DNA from: Caenorhabditis remanei
Lineage: Eukaryota > Nematoda > Chromadorea > Rhabditida > Rhabditidae
DNA length: 64,000 bases
NCBI RefSeq assembly: GCF_010183535.1
Contig: NC_071331.1
Span: forward strand, 15,872,001 to 15,936,000
Direction of reading: 5' to 3'
Shown here: positions 49,312 to 62,600 of the stretch, piece after piece
Layout: the number at the start of each line of letters is the position of its first letter
How positions within the stretch are numbered: position 1 is the stretch's first letter
Made by a program: the position numbers and the translations under genes
Notes under the pieces: model-generated
Databases searched by the model: none
What the model saw: the letters and a program-made list of their open reading frames with translations, nothing else
Told to the model about the DNA's origin: nothing

Positions 49312-52300
49312 ATGAGTTCGTTCTCGAATCTGGGTTTTGTTCCGCCAGAGGATGAGGATGACGTTGTCACAATGCGACAAAGAAGTAGCGAGTCATTTTC
49401 AACCGAAGACTCATTCATTGATGGTTCCCCTCGTCATCGAAACAATCTTGAGTTCGTTATTCATGTTTTACAAATGTAGAACCGCATATATTGCAGATGT
49501 TCAAAAAAGAAGTTGAGAATGCGCCCACCGCTTCTGGCATCGACTCCTCGAGTGATTTGTCGGTTCCAGAAAACAAACAGGTAAGTTTTTCTACTTTTCT
49601 TTTTTAAATTTGAGTATGTTCTATTGTTTTCATTGAAGCGTATTACCATACTTCACACGAGAGCCCACATTCCAGCCGATTCCTGAGTTCATAGAGATGT
49701 CCGACAACTTCCATGACGTTACGTATGTTTCATTCGCTTCATAAAGGTCATCGTTAAACTGATTGTTTTGTTTCAGTGAAAACTCTCAAGGATACCGGTT
49801 CTTCAACACAAGGGTACGTTTGTTTTGAAACTATCGAAGTTTTATCTGAATATTCACTGACTATATTTTCTCGAAATTCGTATTTTATAACTACAGTTTC
49901 ATTTCTGCAATTTCCGCTTCTTGTGATCTTCAATATCAAAAAGATAACAAATGATAAAGACGGCATTTTCGTCCAACAGTCATTTGAAATGATAGATGTA
50001 TCAATTTATTTTCGGCAACCCCTAAAGATGAGACACTTTTTGCTTCTCTCAAAAATCTATTTTTGTATACTTTGAAGTATACAAGACAGGAAATTCTTTT
50101 TTTTTAAATTTCTTGAAAAAAGGTTTTAAATGAAATCACACTTAAGTTGTTTCAGTTGCGTTTTGATAGTGATATGTGCTTGAAAGTATATGCTTTCATT
50201 CATCCAGGTATCATTAGGAATCATGATTTCGATGACAAGATTATGGAAGCTCACGACTTAAAAATTTTCCTCAACGTCGAAGTTTTTTTTTCAATAATTG
50301 TTAAGACCATTATTCTCGACAGTTGGTCTTTTCGTTGTCGAGTTGCCGCCCATCATAAATCATGAAGAATATATCTAGTAGGGTAATATCATAAAACAAA
50401 CGATTCTCCTTCTTCCGCCTGTTCCACCCATGACAAACGACCTGAAACCCATGGTTGTTGAAAAGAAGTGAATACATGACAGAAAAAAAGAAAGATTAGA
50501 TGCCAATCACTGTAGTTTTCTCGGTTCGAATCACTGCGTCTTTCAAGTGTCATCGGTCTCTAGACATCTATGTCGTCGAGAACTGCGCAGGTTGCAGTGA
50601 TTACACAAAATGACTGATTTGTGTATATCCATCCGCTTTTTTCTCTTTTCCTCTATCTCTTTCAAGATGATGTCGATGATAGCCCTCATATCATTGAAGA
50701 AAAACGCTAATTTCTAATTTTCTATCAACGTCAACAATGAAAAAATCATTTGATGGGAATAGATGCAATTTTTCATTTTTCATCAAATGTGATCCTTTTA
50801 CCGAATTCTAGGCAAACAGCCACTTTTTTATTGTAAAGACTGAGAATGAATCCGTTCGAAGCTTGTTGGTTTGTTCGGAAATTAGTTCCTAGCTTCACCA
50901 TTGACAGTTCTACATTCTGAAAATCAAACACTGTTTTTTTTTCTATCTTTTTCTCTCTTTAACACACATCATCATGAATAGAACGCAATATTTGATTCGT
51001 GCTTATAACAATGATAGGTTTTGAAAGCAATGAATAGTTCTTTATTTATTCTCTGTTCGTCTAGAAATAGAAAAATATTAATTTTCCAGGAGCCTTTCTC
51101 TCGTCATCATTCCTCTCATCATTGGCATCGTCTAAATTTCGACGTTCTTCCAAAAGTCGCCAATTTTTCAAGACGATTCATTGGTATATATATATATTCT
51201 TTCGTATTTTTTTCTCATTTTAACAACTTGTCAAGCGTTATTGTTTTCAGCGAGAGTCCGTGAGAACTTGGCGAACTTCGGTTCTGCTCCCGCAGAAGAA
51301 GAAGAACTGAGCATTGAGAGAGCTCGGGACGGTCAAGACGATCGAAGGGAGCACATTGATTTGTCAGAAATCTTCAGCGGTGAAAATCACAATACACAAC
51401 TTCAGGAAGCTAGCGGCATCTTGGGAGGAGTTTTCAAGTAACATTTTAAAATAAATACAAAAAATTCAAATTTACATATTTACAGTCTTAACTTCGACAA
51501 ATCTTTAGAAGGACATCATCACTTTCAATCCGATCATCTTGATCTCGATTCTTCTTCTCAATCGACACAAGACGTTATATATCTTCGCGATATGTCTACA
51601 ACCACATCCATATCTGAACCAATTCTTCATCAATCCGCGAAGATTAATCTAACACCGCCTGGAAAGAATCCGATCAGCAGTCATCAGAAAAAAATGTCAG
51701 ACAAATCAGATGAAATCTCAATGTTCCGATCGGAACCCATGAAACTGTATCAAATGATTCTTGTGAAAGAAGCAGCATTCGAGTGTGTGGCGGAATTGGG
51801 AAAGCATGGAAATGTACAATTTATCGATGTGAGTTGAACCAAACTATCAGAAAATGAACAAGTTTGTTTCCAGCTGAATGCTAAGTTATCACTATACTCA
51901 CGAAGCTTTGTGAAACAAATGCGTCGTTGTGAAGAAATGGAACGAAAACTTCGGTTCTTGGAGAAACAAGTCATCACATGCAAACCTGGTCTCGATCCAA
52001 AATCCATTGATTTCGGAGACCTATCAGCTCCAACTCAAGCAGAGATGATTCAATTAGAACACAAGTTAGATCAGCTGGAGAAAGAATTTCTTGATCTGAA
52101 TAACAACGATTACGCTTTGAGAAGGAATCTCAACTCTTCTAGAGAATTCCTCCATGTCATGAAACTCGTCGATGAATTTTTCCAAGTTGTGAGTGTATGG
52201 AATCAGAGAGATACTTCAGTTACCACAAGTTTTTGTTTTCAGCATAAAGAAGAAGAAGCGAAAGCTCGGTTCGAACGATCAGCTACCACTGATGATATTG

Positions 52301-55300
52301 TTAGTTTTTTCTAGCTGGGGGTACCTCTTTAATGATCATTTTACAGGAAATGTTTTCGAAGTCATTTGGATTCGGTGGCTTGCCTAGCAGCAATGAATTA
52401 CCAATGACTCCATTGTTAGGAGCTGACGACAATGCATGGTCAGAGGAAAAGTTTTTGAATCAAAACGGACATAAATCATTATAGGTTTGTTGCTGGTGTC
52501 TTGCCACTCGATAAAAAAGAATCATTCGAACGTGTTCTCTGGCGTGCTTGTCGTCGTACTGCATTCGTCCGTACTTCTGATTCACATTTCTTAGTGAATG
52601 ATCCTGTGACTGTGAGTTGAATTCTATCAAACTTGAGATATTTATTCTAAATAATTTCAGTTGGAACCGCTCCCAAAGTGTGTGTTTATAGTATTTTTCA
52701 AAGGAGAATCTCTTCGATTGATTGTAGAAAAAGTGTGTGATGGGTAAGAATATCACTAAAATTTTCATCCTTTTCTGTTGTTGCTTTTAGGTTCAACGCT
52801 ACCCAATATCCTTGCCCAAAATCTTCAAAAGACCGAAAAATGAAAATGTCTGAAACAGAAGGAAGAATGAATGATTTAACTGTAGTTATTGATACCACCC
52901 AAACTCATCGTTACACGGTATCACTTGAATAATATGATCCCGTTATAAAAATCCTTACAGATTCTCAAAGATTTGTCATACGAACTTCCAATTTGGCTGA
53001 AGAATATACAAATTCAAAAATCAGTTTTTGGCGTTATGAATATGTTCACGGTATTTTCGATACTTTTTTGAGTCACGGTTTAATGAAAGTTTTAGGTCGA
53101 TACGAATGGTTTTCTGGCTGGAGAATGCTGGATTCCTGCAGCAGCAGAAGAAAACGTTAGGCAGGCACTTCACGATGGATTTGTTAGTTTTTCAGAAGTT
53201 TTACTGTTGAAATGATATATTTAAATTCAGAAAGCTAGTGGAACAGAGGTAGAACCCATTCTCAACGAACTTTGGACCAATGCTCCACCCCCTACACTAC
53301 ACAAAACGAACAAATTCACACGTGTTTTCCAAAGTATTGTTGACTCCTATGGAGTAGGTCAATATCGTGAAGTGAATCCTGGTTTGTTGCAAATCCATCT
53401 GATTTGAAATAGCCATGTCATTTTTTCAGCCCCTTACACAATCATCACGTTTCCTTTCTTGTTTGCAATTATGTTTGGTGATGCTGCTCATGGAGCAATT
53501 CTTCTTCTTGCTGGTCTATTTTTCATCAAAAACGAACGAAAGATTGAAGCTAAAAAGATTAGAGATGAGGTAAAAAATATAAACCTTTTCGTGAAACTAA
53601 AAATAATGAATTTTCAGATTTTCAATACTTTCTATGGTGGTCGGTATATAATGATGTTAATGGGCCTTTTCTCTATTTATACCGGATTTTTGTACAATGA
53701 TGCATTTGCCAAATCGTTCAATGTATTCGGAAGCGGATGGTCTAACTCATACAAGTTCGTACAGCACTCTGGGACCATCTAATTTTTTTCATACTTACAG
53801 TGAGACACAGTTGGATTGGTGGATTGCTCGCGCTTATAGAAAGAAACGAGAATTTGCGTTGGAATTAGTTCCGGAGAAGTCATTTGATTACGAGGTATAT
53901 AATTTGAGTTTAGACTTCCTACAAAATAATGAATTCAGAAAACGTATCCTTTCGGAGTTGATCCTATTTGGAATATTGCTGATAATAGGTTATCATTTCT
54001 GAATTCGATGAAAATGAAAGCATCTGTTGTGATTGGAATAACTCAAATGACATTTGGAGTATTCTTATCAGTTCTGAATCATATGTAAGTGTTTTTTTGT
54101 TATCAGATATCTAAATTGATTTTTTTTTTTTTCAGTCACTTCAAATCCTACATCGATGTCATTACTAATTTTATTCCTCAAGTAATTTTCCTGTCGTGCA
54201 TCTTCATTTATCTCTGTATACAAATTATAGTCAAATGGATCTTTTTCAATGTGAATGCTGGTGATATTCTAGGATACGCGTATCCAGGTATAACCTCATT
54301 TTCCAAACTCTAATTACAATAATATTTCAAAGGCTCCCACTGTGCTCCATCCCTCCTCATTGGACTTATCAATATGTTCATGTTCAAAAAACGAAATGAA
54401 GGGTATTATGATCAGGATGGAAAGGTTTACAGGAATTGCCATCTAGGTTATTGGTATCCAAATCAGGTGTGATTCAACTACAATGCTCACTGGAAACAGT
54501 TGTATTTTCAGAGATTAGTGGAAACAGTTTTGATTTCGATTGCTGTTGCATGCATACCAATTATGTTGTTAGGAAAACCATTATGGGTGAGATTCGTCAC
54601 ATCAAAACGGCATAAACTTCAAGAAACGAAGAGTCTGAAGAGTATCAAAAGAAATGGGACAACTGTCAGTGCCCCAACTAGTCCAGTGGTGGAGACGGGC
54701 CCACCGAGATTTGTGAGTTGAATATAGTTTTTAATAGTTTTTTTTTCTAGAGTATGATTTCAACTTTCAGACGCAAGAGGATGCAGAACTGCTTTTAGCT
54801 GATGAACTTGACATTGGGGATGACATTCATCATTCACTCACTGATATTTTTGTGCATCAAGCTATTCATACGATCGAATTTGTTCTTGGATGTGTTTCTC
54901 ACACCGCATCTTATCTCCGTCTTTGGGCACTTTCTTTAGCTCATGCTCGTTAGTTTTTTCGTATTTACCAATGAGTTTGAATTTGTTTTTTTCAGAGCTT
55001 TCGGAAGTTATGTGGCACATGGTGCTTATGCAGGGAATTCATTCGATGGATACGATTGAGAATAAAGACGTCGCATTCTATCTGCAGCCTATTGTTGCTT
55101 CAATTGTAAGTTATTGATTGTTCTTACCACCGTAAATGTTTATATTTCAGTCATTCCTCATTTTCGCAATTTTATCTCTTTCGATTCTGATTATGATGGA
55201 AGGTCTCTCCGCGTTTCTTCATGCTCTTCGCCTTCATTGGGTAGAGTTCCAATCCAAATTCTATCTTGGAACCGGACATCCGTTCCATGCTTTCTATCTA

Positions 55301-55378
55301 AAAGAAAGTCTGGAAAATGCTCAATTGATAACAGAAGAGACAGATCGACTTGCAGATATTTCAAGAGGACAACATTAA
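49312..55378 (+). CDS. vha-7: V-ATPase a subunit with long N-terminal extension
   Basis: Membrane a subunit of the vacuolar proton pump, forming the proton half-channels. The first exons (49312-49455, 49497-49580, 49676-49722, 49777-49813, 51090-51183, 51251-51437, 51486-51828) stay in frame. They encode about 276 residues before [20 protein letters not shown], where canonical a subunits begin. Downstream is the typical soluble arm ([40 protein letters not shown]). Next come the membrane half with [38 protein letters not shown] and [32 protein letters not shown], containing the essential Arg of the proton path, and [22 protein letters not shown]. The extension is acidic and Ser/His-rich ([35 protein letters not shown]). 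Intron 49814-51089 is 1.28 kb. Gene name by similarity and neighbouring wdfy-3. Confidence 0.92.
50063..50084. repeat. 22-bp near-perfect hairpin in a vha-7 intron
   Basis: TTGTATACTT, a two-base centre TG, then AAGTATACAA: ten-base arms exactly complementary. It lies in the long intron between the 49813 and 51090 exons. A short palindrome like this may occur by chance in AT-rich DNA. Confidence 0.6.
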
Positions 55379-56674
55379 CACTTTTATCTTCATTACTTAC
55401 CCTTTTTCTACTCACCCTCCAAATGTTTATTGCCAAATGTTTTGCGATCTGTGATTTTTAAAATTAGGAACTTATTATTTTTTATTGAGTTTTTCCCGTT
55501 TTAGACAGTTATGTTCTATTGTATGCTTTTATTGAATGAACATTTAAGTGTCTCCTGAACTCGAGCTTTCTTTTTCAGATTTTATGAACATCACCGACAA
55601 CGTCTACAGGAACAATAATTCAATACGAATCGTGTCGTTTCTCGCGTTCTCCCATCAGCAGTTGAACTGATCGCATAAATTCATTTATTCTCATTCAAGT
55701 TTTTCTCAACTAACCAAAAAATAAATCCATCTATTCTGTCTGATGTCTCTTTAGAATGAACACTGACTCAAAATTGCCTCAATTCGGGTTTCTCTCTCTT
55801 TTTAAGAAGAAGAAGACGTAGTGGAATGGGACATTGAGTAGAGAAAAAGAAGCGTGTGCTCTTCAGAGAGAATTTGAGAAAACAGACAAAAATTGTTTTT
55901 CTGTTTCTTCCTCTTTTTTTTTCGTCTTCCTCTTGTTTTGAAGGCGTGCATCGAATAGAGAGAAAGAGAAAAAGGACACACTGACATTCCGATAGAAAGA
56001 GAGAAGAAGAAGAAACCAAATTCCTTTTCCGTGCTTTTCTTTTTTCTCTTTATTTTGAGCTCTCACTCTAACTCAGAAAATTCTCAGAATATCTGAAATT
56101 AGGCTTATTTTCTGTGAAAATAACTCGAAGGGTTACTGTAGAGCAACAACAAAAAGAGTAATAGAAGAAATCTATTCTTTTCATATTCATTATTATATCT
56201 TATAGTTTAAAGAGCAAATCTTAACGAGACTGTCCATAGGAATTCATCATTTTGTTTTTTTGTTCAGATCTTGAACTGTAAGGTTCCACTTTCACTTTAA
56301 ACGAATATACTTTTCGATCGAAAACTATTTATGAAACTTTATTTATCGTTTTTCAGTAATAAATCTAAGCTGAAACACCGTACTCACCCATCTCTCAACC
56401 CTTTTTTGCATACCAATAGAGCGCACATACCAGTCTGGCCGCGGCCTTTTTCTCTACTAATTCTAGGCCAGTCGATATTATTGGCGACCCCCAACTCTGC
56501 TAATATACTTATTCTACTGAAATCCTCTTGATTATCCCGGATTAAAACTAGTTAAATAGTATTGATTGTGTAATTGTACTCAGAAGAAACAAGTATTGGA
56601 ACCCACAGCTGACATTCTGGAAGTCAGCTAGAAAATTGATACTCAACGGATGAACAGAAAGAAATAAAAAGAAA
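55379..56674. other. Intergenic region between vha-7 and wdfy-3
   Basis: About 1.3 kb between same-strand genes, with no exon seen. It starts with vha-7 3' UTR. The stretch 55800-56060 is unusually purine-rich on the plus strand in alternating blocks with poly-T/C runs. The ATG at 56675 is preceded by AAAAGAAAATGG; no nearby acceptor is obvious. Confidence 0.4.
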
Positions 56675-59600
56675 ATGGAGTCTCGCGATGAGCGAACTCT
56701 TTCGCTGCTCCATTTGAGGAAGACGTTCTCCGAATATCTGAAAATTCCAGTTTCTGGCAGTAGGAGTAATGATCCTTCTAGATTGTTACCTCTTTTTCAT
56801 AAGGTGAGTATTTATGAAAATAGAAATAAATTGGACTAGATCCATACAGAAATTGATGAAACTCGTTTGAGCACGCTGGAAAAAGAGGTCTAGTTAGGTG
56901 TTGTTTTTTTAGGCATTTTTAATTTTTTTTAAACTATTGGTCAATTTGAAAATAGTTTTTTCAACCTGTTGTGAAGTTGAAAATAATATGAAAACTGTGT
57001 ATTTCCTTATCTGAAATTACTACCGAAGGATGAATAATTCGAAATTAGAAAGAAAATTTCCCATAACTGTGAACAATTGTTAAATCCAAATAGTTATATT
57101 TAAAAAAAAGAAAAAGTCTTCCAGGTGATGTCAATGTACACACCTCAACAACTCGCTGCCGAATTCAAAGAAGTCGTTCATTTTGCCACATTTTTGTGCA
57201 GTGTCCTAGTGAAAGAAGTCAGACAAAGAGCAGCAAGTACTGGAACAATCGAAGCAGCTCAGAGTATAGCAGAGTTCCTTCGTCCTGGAACGGAATTGAA
57301 GGGATTCTCGATTCTAGATGCTATTCGATTCTTATTGTCATCGTGAGTTTCGTGATCTTTCTGGATTCAAATTGGAATTTAATTAATTTCAGAGAAGATG
57401 AGATAATGATTGATGCGGCATGTAAAGTATCACTTCCATCAACACTTGTCAAAACAATATATCTTTTTTTCGACCTTCCAGCAGCGGCTACTTTGACTCC
57501 AGAGAATACTGAAAATAGTTCAGAAGCAGAAGAAGAAATGAGAAGAAATAATGAAAAATTACATGAGATGATTTCACAAATTATGGAAGGATTATGCAGA
57601 TTCAAGTTGGTTTTTTTTTCAAAAGGAAAGGTATGCAGATTGAAAATAAGTAATAAAGTTTTAGATGTGTGAGTGAAGAATTAGTTCGAAAAGATGATTT
57701 ACTGTTACTATTCGTTGGAACAACATCTCAAGTAGCTGAAACTAATAATTGTTGGAGAAAACTCTGTGCAAGACTTCTAGAAGTGATAGCTGATAAGGTA
57801 AATTGGTGACTGAGGGTATCTACTCAATTCTTATGTTTCAGTCCATCACAAATGCAGTTATCAAGTATGTAATCGTCAAAAAATGTGTCCGGATATTTGT
57901 GAAAAATCTGTCATCAGCTCCAACAAATTCTCATTCTGATGCTCAAAAAACTGCAGAGTCAATTATTTGTTTATCGTGTTTTCTGAAGGTGACATTTTTA
58001 ATCCGAAACTCAATTCATATTGTTCATTTTCAGAATTCTGCTTATTTGACCGACCAACTGCTTGATGAGTTCTATGAGGCTGATGGATATACAGTAATCA
58101 AGGATTTTCTATTACGGTAGAAACATGATTTTAGAATAATCTTAATCAACGATTCATTTCAGAAATGAAGCAGATAATGAAATAGTTAGAAACATTCTAC
58201 TTATGGCGATTTCATTAGTGAATAGTGGAAAATTTGAAATAACTCCACAGGTAAATTTTTATGAAATCAAATTGAGAAAATATGAATTTATTTTCAGTAC
58301 TCATCTGGTCTCGTACAACTTCCCTCATTTCAACTTCCGATTCCAGCTGGAAACGGACTGAGTGTTCGGAATCTAAACGCATTTGCACTTCTTTATCATG
58401 TTTTTCTAGAGGTAATTATATTTTCCTAATCTCGAGTCTTTCCACAATTTGGAATTTTCAGAGTACTTCTGAGTCAACATCATGTACAGTAATTGACATT
58501 CTTCATTCAATATACACATGCGATCCAGCCAATTATTTCATTTTGGATCGAGAATATCCTCTATCGATATTCATTGATCAACTAGAGAGAAAGCCACATG
58601 CAGTGAGAGTGAAACTACTCGAACTCATCGAATTCGCAGTCTTCCAATTGAGTCATATTCCATGCCGAGAGTTAATTAGTCTTTGTGTTCTCCTGAAAAC
58701 AGAGATCTCGGCTGGAAAAACCGCAATGTGTACGATAATTGTTCAGATGTGTTTCAAGTTGATTACGGTAGATGCCATTATAAAAGTGAGTGAATCCATT
58801 TCCAATCTTGATCTAAACTCGAATAAAATAGGATGCATTCCGTGAAGTTGGACTGCTTGATGCACTCTGTTACATAATTCGACGAATGTATGAAATGTAC
58901 GAGAAGAATATTCAATCTGCATCATTCACTGCCACGTCAACATGCTCACGAACTCAAGATCAATTGAAACTGTCACTTTTAACAACTGATTTGTTGACGA
59001 TAATCATCAAAAACAATACGGAGAACGGGAAACTGTTTACAGAATGTTTTGGTGCAAAACTTCTTGTAGAGATTGTTTGTGGTGAGTCCCTAATTTGAAT
59101 TGAAAGTATACAATTAGATTGTTTCAGAAGTGAACGAAGATTGGCGAAGTTCTCTTCTTCAACTCGTCAAACAACTTTTGATTGTGGCTCCAACCGATCA
59201 ATACATTGTACATTTAGTTAACGTGAGGGCCTTAATTTTGAACCAACATCTTATAAATAATTTCCAGACTCTCCAAGATCGGATACCAATTGAAAACTTG
59301 GAAGTTATGTTCAGTCTTCTCAAGGTATGTCTTTTAATATTTTGATTATTTATAACTTTGTGTTTTATAGGCATTACTTGGAGTCGTTCGAGAATCACAT
59401 AAAGTTAGAATACAATTCCGAAAATCGGGTGGATTCTTAGCTCTTTCTGCTCTTTTGCTCGGTCTAGAAAAACGTTTTTCTGATGTTCAACCGACAGATG
59501 ATGGGAGAATACCAAGAGAACAATGTCAAATGCTTGAATTCGTTCACATTATTTTCAAAGTTTTCACTTTGAGTATGAGATTCGAACCTTCAAATGCCAA

Positions 59601-62600
59601 GTATTTCGCGACAGAGGTGAGTTATTAGAAATATGAAATAATTTGGAACTTATAAATGTTTCAGATCACATGGGACAGTATTACATCTCTTCTCCGTTTG
59701 ACTTCCATTTTCAACGAATCCACGATTATTTCAATTGAAGAATCTGAGTGGAAGGCGTTGACTCATACAGAAATTGCTTCTGAAATCTCTGCTTGTCACG
59801 AAGTATTCCGATTAGATGACAACATTGAAGCTGGAAATGTACCGAAGGGAATGCCATTTAATATCTACTTTGGATGTTATGTCTGCCGATTAATTTTCAA
59901 TATGGCACTGGATAATTATGAGAAAATGACGACGGATATCAAATGGAATGAGGACGGAGCATCACTCGAGGAGTCAATTGTATCATGGACATCTTCACTT
60001 CTTGTCCATCCAGGAGCAATTATTTCAATGTTATGTCTTCTCCCATCGATTTCGTCTTCTTCTTCAACATTATCATCCACGCAATCTGGAGGAATGAAGT
60101 GGACAGTTGCTGCACAATACTACGTGTCACTTCTTCTGAAAGCAATTTTAAAATCAGAGAGAAATCAGCAGATAATGTGTCAGGTTGATATGCCAAAACA
60201 TCTTCTTCGTATTGCTGGAAAACTATTTCTCACCGAGAATCATGTTCTCCTCCAATCGTTTTATTATCTTCTCGAGAGACTCAGTTATCAATCACTTACT
60301 CCAAATCAGTTGAGAAGTTTCCTCCGTTTGGACAGCCCGTTGTGTTGTAGAAGTTTAGATGACGACGACGACGATGAAAATGGAAATGAAGTGGCGAATA
60401 ACGAAGGGGGGCCTGTTCCACTTCAGAGAGTGAAAGCACTTGTCTCAATGATGACTCCGAGAGATCAATACGTTGGAACTGCTCCAAGTTTTGTGGAATT
60501 TGATATGTCTGTTGAAGGATTTGCTGCTCTTTATCTTCCATCGTTGGCTCCAATGTTCTCAACAACTAAAACAGGTATGACTCAAATTAAGAATGCGAGT
60601 CTACTCATGATTTGAAATTTGCAGAACGAATATTTCCTCCACTGAACGGTTTCTCATTTTGTACTTGGATATACTTGGATTCTCTCTCCGATAAGAAAGC
60701 AGACGCCCATCCGATTCGCCTTCTCACAATAACCAGAGCTGTTGGCCCAGCCAATTCAGACATTTCGGCTAAAAAGTCTTCACAACCTGCTCATTTGGCG
60801 TGTTTCCAATGTCAACTGTCAGCTTTTGATCGAAGTTTACTGATTTCCACAGAAGAAAGTGATCAGCCGGGAGCTGATTTGGAAAAGATCGCTAACTTTC
60901 AGACTGATAAGGTACGCCGTTTCTTTTCACTCGTAATTCTAAAAACATGATTTCAGTTGATTCGAATCACGTTGGCTGATCAAGTTCGATGTGGTGAATG
61001 GTTTCATTTGGCAGTTGTATTCAATCGATCTGTTCTCAAGTCTTCACAGGTAATATAAATAATTTAAACGATTTAGAAATTGAAAATTGAGTAGGTGGCT
61101 TCTGATTTAAAAAAAAAAAACTACAGATCTTCGCAATATCCTCCAAAAGTTTGCCAGAAAATACACCCAGAAGTGTAGGTTTTAGTAACAAAATGCATAT
61201 TCTCTAGGTACTTTTCCCTTGCACACATTCTAAAAATCTTCTGATTCAACCCCTAGATCCCTCCTCCTATAACCAAGGAATGCATAATAGTAGAGCATCC
61301 TTTGAGACTGAATTACTTTTTATCCTATTTCAGGTATCGGTATATCTCAACGGACGACATATTTCAACTCAAAAGTTGATGTATGTTGCCCAGAACGCTG
61401 GTGCAGCAGCTACGCAACTCGCACAAACTTATTCAGTGAATGCTGCTGTTGGAACATTGCCAGCACTGAGAAGACCTAGTCGATTACGGTAAGAATACAC
61501 AACAAAAAACAGAGAAATATATTTTTGAGTTTTAGATTCCGTCTTGCTTCAATTTTCCTAGCCGAAGAGCCCATGACTGCTGAAACGGTACGATCTGTAG
61601 TTCAACTTCAACCTCATTACATTGGAAACTTTCAAACTGCAAGTGCTGAGAGAACACCGCTATTTCACGAGGAGAAGGTTTTTAATTCAAAATGTATAAT
61701 CTGAAATTATTCTCAACAATTTTCAGATTGTGTTCTCACTCTCAGCGGCAGCAACACAAGAACTAACACTTGCAAAGATTCGAACAATGTACGGTAAAAT
61801 GGATGCAGAGATTTTATCTCAACATGTGAGTTTATTTATATTTGAGTACTGCCAATAATCAATGATTTCAGCTTGGAATCTCTCCAAATGATCACAGTAC
61901 ACCTCTCCGTGTTCTATGTAATACAATTTCTCATGCTCCTGGAGCTGGCCGAACATTTGGTGGAGTAGTAGTGGGATATCTGGGAATGAGAACATTCACT
62001 CCACGACCTGTCCCATCACTTCTAGATTCAATTGGAGGATTTGCAAGTGTTTATGGACTCATCGCTATGGCTGTCGATTCAGAAGGTGTCTATGCTTCTC
62101 TGAAGTCTCTCGTCTCTGCTATTCGATCACAACCTCGATTGCTTGCCACGTGGAATAACAACAGAGCATATCAAATTCTTGCGGTTTTACTGGAAGACAA
62201 GGCAAATATGTTGAACTCTCATATCATGCATATGGTATTCAATGTCACTGGGACTGCTGACACATCAAGAGAACATTCCCCAACAATTTCCAATCCATCT
62301 GCCTTTGAAGATTTGTTGTGTGATTTGAAAGTATGGAAAGGAGCGCCAAGTGAATTGCATAAAATGTTATTGGAACATTTCTATGAGCTTATAACAGAGT
62401 TCGTTTTCTTCAAATACATCTTGTTCATAGTTTTTCTTTCAGCCATCAGCTCAATAATCTTCAAGTTGTTCGACGATCATCTCTCCTTTCTCGTCTTCTT
62501 CTTCTGATTCATGATGAGTCTTCGATGATTCGAAATACGGATGAAATCATTTTCAATCTGATATCTGCAATCATTCAACCACAATGTGACAGTCGAAGTA

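Noticed and set aside
50156..50208. Possible extra exon inside the long vha-7 intron
   Set aside because: It has an acceptor and a donor, but its phase breaks the otherwise continuous frame between the exons ending 49813 and starting 51090.
50500..50620. GGTTCGAATC word reminiscent of a tRNA B box
   Set aside because: The flanking bases do not form a T-arm stem and there is no matching A box or acceptor stem.
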